NCBI GenBank assembly: GCA_963837455.1
Contig: CAWINM010000008.1
Location: 1 to 64,000, forward strand
Source: DASYQD01 sp963837455
Lineage (GTDB): Bacteria; Acidobacteriota; Thermoanaerobaculia; Multivoradales; JAIOJS01
Reading direction: 5' to 3'
DNA length: 64,000 bases
Part shown: positions 60,062 through 64,000 of the stretch, one piece after another
How positions within the stretch are numbered: the stretch's first letter is position 1
How the letters are laid out: each line of letters starts with the position of its first letter
The notes under the pieces: model-generated
What the model saw: only the letters and a program-made list of their open reading frames with translations
Told to the model about the DNA's origin: nothing
The model's database searches: none
Program-made: the position numbers and the translations under genes

Positions 60062-60544
60062 CTAGGGCAGCTTCCCCTGGAAGTCGAGATCCGCCTCCCA
60101 GGTCTCGTCGAAGACGTCCGCCTTCCCCCCGGTGGTCAGCTTGCCGCTCACCTGGCCGTTGGCCCAGTGGAAGTTGGTGGTCTTCACTCGGCCGAGACTG
60201 CTCGCGCCGGAATGCTGCAGGGCGGTGTGCCCGATCTCGCACTCGATGACGCTGCCATCGGTCTGCACGCTGACGATGAGCGAGGAGCCGTACTTGCCGA
60301 ACAGGGCGCTGATCTCGGGGTGCGAGTCGGCGCTGGCGTCCTGCTCGGTCATCACCAGCGTCACCGTCTTCATGCCGTCGAAGTCGTCGTGCGGCACGAG
60401 CAGGAGGTGGGTGAGCTTGGCGTCTTTGCCGTTGGCGCGGTAGACGCCGGAGACGGTACCGGCGTGCGACGCCGCCACCAGGGCGAGCGGACAGAGGCAG
60501 CCGGCGGCGAGCAAGGCGAGACGGAGCCCGAGGCGTGGTGGCAT
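60062..60544 (-). CDS. Small exported protein, function unknown
   Basis: 160 residues with a signal peptide (residues 1-28, 'GLRLALLAAGCLCPLALVAA') and a beta-rich mature part: 'GTVSGVYRANGKDAKLTHLL', 'KTVTLVMTEQDASADSHPEI', 'LIVSVQTDGSVIECEIGHTA' and 'TTNFHWANGQVSGKLTTGGK'. No cysteine pair or known family is recognised. A GGAGGAG site lies about 6 bases before the ATG. It converges on the broken permease. It could be a lipocalin-like or beta-sandwich binding protein, but that is only shape-based. Confidence 0.8.
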   Translation of the reverse strand: MPPRLGLRLALLAAGCLCPLALVAASHAGTVSGVYRANGKDAKLTHLLLVPHDDFDGMKTVTLVMTEQDASADSHPEISALFGKYGSSLIVSVQTDGSVIECEIGHTALQHSGASSLGRVKTTNFHWANGQVSGKLTTGGKADVFDETWEADLDFQGKLP

Positions 60545-60694
60545 GCGCTTCTCCTCCCTGAGTGGTCTTGGCGGCAGCTTCTCACGAGGTAAGAACGATG
60601 AATGGGGCCGCCGGGGGACGCGGCGTCGCCGTGCATCGCCCCGAAGTGGACTGGGTAGGCGGACGGCCCCTGCCTCCGGCTCGCGTGGCCGGGC

Positions 60695-62038
60695 TCAACC
60701 GGCGATGCCCAGGGCGACGGCGGAGGCCTTGAGAGCGGCGACGAACGGTGCCAGCGGCGGCCGCACCAGCCCGGCGCCAATCTGGCCGACGCCGGGCTCG
60801 CGATGGGCGATGCCGGTGTTGATGCGCGGCGGGATGCCGAGCTCCACCACGCGCCGCACGTCGATGCCGGTGGGAGTGCCGCGGAACCCGAGCTGCGGAA
60901 TGGTGAAGTGGGGGCTCTCGGCGACGGTGATCTCGTACATCTCGAGGGTCGCCGCCACCGCCTCCTCGGGCGAGCCGCCGACGAAGGTGACGATGGCGGG
61001 CGCGGCGGCCATCGCAAAGGCGCCGAGGCCGACCGTCTCGGTGATGGTGCTATCCCCGATGTCGGGGTTGGCATCGGCGGGCGTGAAGCCCGGGAAGTAG
61101 AGCCCGACGGGAACCGGCGCCGGCGCCGTCAGCCAGCGGTCGCCGAGGCCGGAGACGCGGATGCCGAAGTCAGTGCCGTTGCGCGCCATCGCCGACACCA
61201 GCGTCGAGCCGGCGACGCCGTGGCCGGCGTCGGCGATCAGCTTGCACGCCGCCATCAGCGGGTTGAGCACCGCCAGCGCGTTGCCGCCGAGGTAGTCGAG
61301 CGCCGCAGCGGCGCGCTCGCCGTCGCCGGCGACGCGAGCGATGCGTGGCGCCAGCTGGCGCAACAGCAGCAGGGAGCCGGCGCGGTTGCGGTTGTGCCCC
61401 TCGTCCCCCATGTGCAGCGCCTCGGCGACGAGGACGCGCAGGTCGATGGGATCAGCGGCGACGAGCGCCTTGCCGAGCAGGGGCCCAAACACCTCGTTGA
61501 GCCGCCGCAGGCGGTCGAGCACCTCGGAGGCGTAGGCCCCGTAGCGCAGCACCCGGCCGTAGCCCTCGTTGAGGTTCGAGTAGGCGCGGCGGCCGCTGGC
61601 GGCGTCCTCCACCACCCATACCGCCATCGACGACGAGGTGACCCCCGCCATCGGCCCCACCGCGGCGTGGTGGTGGCAGGGCTCGAGCGTCACCTCGCCC
61701 CGCGCCACCAGCGCCTCCGCGGCGGCAGCGTCGGCGGCCAAGCCCTCATAGAGCAGCGCCCCGATCACCGCCCCGCGCAGCGGCCCGGAGGCCCGCTCCC
61801 ACTCGATGGGTGGCCCGGCGTGGAGCAGCAGCCCCGGCCGCAAGCCGGGAACGACATCGCCCGCCCGCGCCACGCCGGCGAGCCGCGGCCGCACCGCCGC
61901 CATCCGTTCGACGGCGACCTGGTTGGCGCCGTCGATGGTGGCGCCGGCGGTGCTGGGGCCGCCAGGCGCCCCTCCGGTGCCGCCACTCTCGGCAGCCCGT
62001 TGGTACGGTCGATGCCAACCGTTCTCGCGAGGGCTCAT
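60695..62038 (-). CDS. allG: DUF1116 protein (AllG/YlbE-like), oxamate carbamoyltransferase subunit
   Basis: 447 residues. Family blocks: 'PGLLLHAGPPIEWERASGPL', 'PCHHHAAVGPMAGVTSSSMA', 'NLNEGYGRVLRYGAYASEVL', 'ALHMGDEGHNRNRAGSLLLL' (the highly conserved GDE.HNRN) and 'AMARNGTDFGIRVSGLGDRW'. In E. coli, YlbE (AllG) with FdrA (AllF) and YlbF (AllH) forms the oxamate carbamoyltransferase that makes carbamoyl phosphate at the end of allantoin breakdown. The ATG overlaps the FdrA stop by four bases. The N-terminal 40 residues are low complexity. Intact. DUF2877 is not here but at 20.8 kb. Confidence 0.9.
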   Translation of the reverse strand: MSPRENGWHRPYQRAAESGGTGGAPGGPSTAGATIDGANQVAVERMAAVRPRLAGVARAGDVVPGLRPGLLLHAGPPIEWERASGPLRGAVIGALLYEGLAADAAAAEALVARGEVTLEPCHHHAAVGPMAGVTSSSMAVWVVEDAASGRRAYSNLNEGYGRVLRYGAYASEVLDRLRRLNEVFGPLLGKALVAADPIDLRVLVAEALHMGDEGHNRNRAGSLLLLRQLAPRIARVAGDGERAAAALDYLGGNALAVLNPLMAACKLIADAGHGVAGSTLVSAMARNGTDFGIRVSGLGDRWLTAPAPVPVGLYFPGFTPADANPDIGDSTITETVGLGAFAMAAAPAIVTFVGGSPEEAVAATLEMYEITVAESPHFTIPQLGFRGTPTGIDVRRVVELGIPPRINTGIAHREPGVGQIGAGLVRPPLAPFVAALKASAVALGIAG

Positions 62039-63819
62039 CGCATCCTCCGCAGCAGGTCGATCAGCTCGGGGTCGCCTCCCGCCGGCGGGCGCCAGTCGAG
62101 CTGCACGGCGGCCGCGCCCTGGGCGAGGAGGCTATGGTGGAACGCCTCGACGCCAACGGTGACGGCGGCGAGCGGCGCCGCGACGGCGTCGGGCGACACC
62201 GCCGCGGCGGGCTCCTCGGGTAGCCATCGCGCGACATGCTCCCAGGCGGCGGCGAGCGCCTCCTCGAGCGAGCGGCAGACGGTGGCGCCGGCCTCGGCGA
62301 GCCGCGCCGCCTGCTCGTCGAGCCCCTGCGGGTCGGTCGCCGTCCCCAGGAGCAGGGCCGCCACCGTCAGCGTGCGAGCCTGACCGGCGGCGAGCTCGCG
62401 CGCGTGCTCCACCGCGGGCGCCAGCACCGCCGCCGGGTCGGCGTTGGCGCCGTCGCCGAGCACGACGTCGAAGAGCAGGAACCCCACCTCGGGGTCGGCG
62501 GCCTCACGAGCCAGCCGCTCGGCGAGCGGCTCGGCGTCGAGCATCGGGTGCGGTTTGCCCGCCGTCAGCTCGTCGGCGCCCATGTCGACGACGCAGTGCG
62601 CACGGCTCGTGCGCGGGTCGTCGAGGCGCTGCTCGGCGCGCAGCGGCACGTTGCTGGTGAGCGGCTCGCACAACAGCTGCAGCCCCGCCACCAGCTGGCT
62701 GGCGATGGTGCCGCCGCCGCAGAGCGCGCGCACCCAGCGGCCACGCCCGGAGCCGTCATGCTCGGCAGCGGGTGCGGCAGGCGTCCTGGTCGTCATGGGA
62801 TGGGTGTCACCATGGTGGAGAGTCGCCGCGACCGGCACCGCGCCGTCCTCGGCGCCGGGTCGCATGGCCTCCTCGCGGCGCACCAGGCTCGCCGCCAGCT
62901 CGGCGGCGTCGGCCGCCGAAGCGGCGAACCAGACGTCACCCACTCGCCGCGCCGGCATCGGCACGCCGAGTAGCCACGCCACCATCGGCTTGCCAACTCG
63001 CCGTGCGGCGGCGAGCAGCCGGCCGGCGACCGCGGGCGCCGGCGGCTTGCTCACCAGCACGACGACGCGCGTCGCGGGGTCGTCGCCCAGCAGCTCCAGG
63101 GCCTGCCGAGCCGCCAGCCCCCCCACCTCCGCCGAGAGGTCGCGCCCGCCGGTGCCGAGCGCCTGCGAGACGCCGCACTCCCGCGCGTCGAGCTGGCAAC
63201 AGAGCGCCTGCAGGCCGGTGCCGGAGGCCGCCACCACCCCCACCGGCCCGCGTCGTACGCGGTTGGCGAAGCCCAGGCCGATGCCCCCCACCACCGCCGT
63301 GCCGCAGTCGGGGCCGAGCACCAGCAGGCCGCGCCGGCGGGCGGCGCGCTTGAGCGCCACCTCCTCGGCGAGCGGCACGTGGTCGCTGAACAGGAAGACG
63401 TGGCGACCTGCGGCGAGGGCGCCCCAGGCGACCTCGGCGGCGTAGGCGCCAGGCACCGAGACCAGCACCCAGCGTGCCGCGGGCAGTTGGTGGAACGCGG
63501 CGTCGAGGCTCCGGGGCCGCGACGCCACGCCGGCTGCCGGGCGTCGCGCCGCCAGCAGCTCGTCGACGCGCGCCAACGCCGCCGCCGCCGCCGCCTCGTC
63601 GCTGGCCTCCACCACCACCACCAGATCGTCGGTCCGCGCCGCGCTCGACGCCGCGTCGGCGAGCCCCGACTCGGCGAGGAGCTCGCGGTTGGCGGGCGTC
63701 GCCATCACCGCCGCCGCCCGCAGGACCCCCGGCTCGGCGGCGAGGCGGCGCTGCAGCTCGAGCAGCACCACCGAGTCGAGGTAGGCGCCGGGGCGCAGCA
63801 GCTGGCGGCGGGCGGTCAC
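62035..63819 (-). CDS. fdrA: FdrA family acyl-CoA-synthetase-like protein
   Basis: 594 residues. 'RPGAYLDSVVLLELQRRLAA' and 'AAAVMATPANRELLAESGL' are the FdrA N-terminus. A succinyl-CoA-synthetase-like core follows with 'GLLVLGPDCGTAVVGGIGLG' and 'GPVGVVAASGTGLQALCCQL', which contains the nucleotide/CoA-like loop, and 'DDPATRVVVLVSKPPAPAV'. The C-terminal domain holds 'EVGFLLFDVVLGDGANADPA'. FdrA is the large subunit of the oxamate carbamoyltransferase set. GTG 63819 overlaps the amidase stop and its own stop overlaps DUF1116, so amidase-fdrA-DUF1116 is one coupled unit. Intact. Confidence 0.9.
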   Translation of the reverse strand: MTARRQLLRPGAYLDSVVLLELQRRLAAEPGVLRAAAVMATPANRELLAESGLADAASSAARTDDLVVVVEASDEAAAAAALARVDELLAARRPAAGVASRPRSLDAAFHQLPAARWVLVSVPGAYAAEVAWGALAAGRHVFLFSDHVPLAEEVALKRAARRRGLLVLGPDCGTAVVGGIGLGFANRVRRGPVGVVAASGTGLQALCCQLDARECGVSQALGTGGRDLSAEVGGLAARQALELLGDDPATRVVVLVSKPPAPAVAGRLLAAARRVGKPMVAWLLGVPMPARRVGDVWFAASAADAAELAASLVRREEAMRPGAEDGAVPVAATLHHGDTHPMTTRTPAAPAAEHDGSGRGRWVRALCGGGTIASQLVAGLQLLCEPLTSNVPLRAEQRLDDPRTSRAHCVVDMGADELTAGKPHPMLDAEPLAERLAREAADPEVGFLLFDVVLGDGANADPAAVLAPAVEHARELAAGQARTLTVAALLLGTATDPQGLDEQAARLAEAGATVCRSLEEALAAAWEHVARWLPEEPAAAVSPDAVAAPLAAVTVGVEAFHHSLLAQGAAAVQLDWRPPAGGDPELIDLLRRMR

Positions 63820-64000
63820 GCCAGCGCCTCGGCGAGCCGCGGCCCCCAGGCGAGCAGCTCCTCGTCAGCATCGCCGCGGGCGCTCGCCTGCACGCCGTGC
63901 GGCAAGCCCTCGGCATCGCGGCCGGCGGGCAGCGCCAGCGTCGGCATCCCGGCATGCGTCCAGGGGAGGTTCATCACCGGGTCGCCGGTGGCGGCGATTC
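63816..64000 (-). CDS. Amidase C-terminus (amidase signature family), cut by the window end
   Basis: About 60 codons are inside the window. 'TGDPVMNLPWTHAGMPTLAL' followed by 'GLPHGVQASARG' and 'DEELLAWGPRLAEAL' is the standard C-terminus of amidase-signature enzymes. The catalytic Ser-Ser-Lys region lies beyond the window. The TGA overlaps the fdrA GTG (GTGA). An amidase in front of fdrA/DUF1116 suggests hydrolysis of an amide such as an allophanate- or ureide-like intermediate. The exact substrate cannot be stated. Confidence 0.85.
   Translation of the reverse strand, partial: IAATGDPVMNLPWTHAGMPTLALPAGRDAEGLPHGVQASARGDADEELLAWGPRLAEALA

Noticed and set aside
1..64000. CRISPR array, tRNA, rRNA, insertion sequence, prophage or replication origin
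   Set aside because: No regularly spaced repeat, cloverleaf, transposase, integrase, phage structural gene or DnaA-box cluster was seen by eye on either strand.

Overview
The window is very GC-rich (roughly 70-75% by eye) and densely coding. The best fit is a free-living, aerobic, Gram-negative bacterium of the Acidobacteriota (Thermoanaerobaculia- or Holophagae-like). This is inference, from two secreted proteins of the acidobacterial 'VWFA-related' type, a remnant of an acidobacterial-type duplicated FtsX/MacB permease, a large sortilin/BNR propeller protein and many lipoproteins. I see no rRNA, tRNA, CRISPR array, insertion sequence or phage gene.

Layout. 0-5 kb: an apparently empty leader, a DUF3828-like lipoprotein, a stand-alone 5'-3' exonuclease, a BchE-like radical SAM protein and a cupin. 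5-11 kb: a damaged APC amino-acid permease and a three-gene coupled cassette of unknown function (membrane protein, secreted protein, secreted TPR protein). 11-15 kb: a succinate dehydrogenase operon (sdhC-sdhA-sdhB plus a helical-repeat gene). 15-20.7 kb: an FHA-GGDEF diguanylate cyclase, a BNR propeller protein and a coupled small-protein/membrane-protein pair. 20.7-25.4 kb: catabolic genes, namely a DUF2877 (AllH-like) protein, a molybdenum hydroxylase large subunit, an exported DJ-1/PfpI protein and a cyclase-family hydrolase. 25.5-53.5 kb: a long cell-surface block of glycosyltransferases, two related polytopic GT-C-like proteins, SGNH hydrolases, two sulfatase-fold enzymes with Thr in place of formylglycine, sugar epimerase/dehydrogenase/nucleotidyltransferase genes, a glycoside hydrolase, a serine-acetyltransferase-like protein and two VWFA-related proteins. 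53.5-57.5 kb: a sugar-nucleotide operon (glucose-1-phosphate cytidylyltransferase, C-methyltransferase, RmlC-like epimerase, DUF4910 protein). 57.7-60.5 kb: an NmrA-like protein, a broken permease and a small exported protein. 60.7-64 kb: amidase, FdrA and DUF1116, the core of the oxamate carbamoyltransferase set.

Two genome-wide signals stand out. First, about seventeen genes, mostly first in their transcription unit, have a TANNNT hexamer ending only 6-11 bases before the start codon, usually without a Shine-Dalgarno sequence. This suggests frequent leaderless (or nearly leaderless) transcription and helps fix several starts. Second, about a dozen genes carry single-base frameshifts, and three in-frame TAG codons sit where the family has Tyr, although total gene lengths are normal. 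These are more likely consensus errors than old pseudogenes, but a real inactivation patch cannot be excluded from sequence alone.

How the genes work together. The 27.8-57.5 kb region can activate, epimerise and C-methylate sugars, transfer them at the membrane, and decorate the product with acetyl or phospho groups. The two ends (20.7-25.4 and 60.7-64 kb) carry the parts expected for purine/ureide or related amide catabolism, split across 40 kb.
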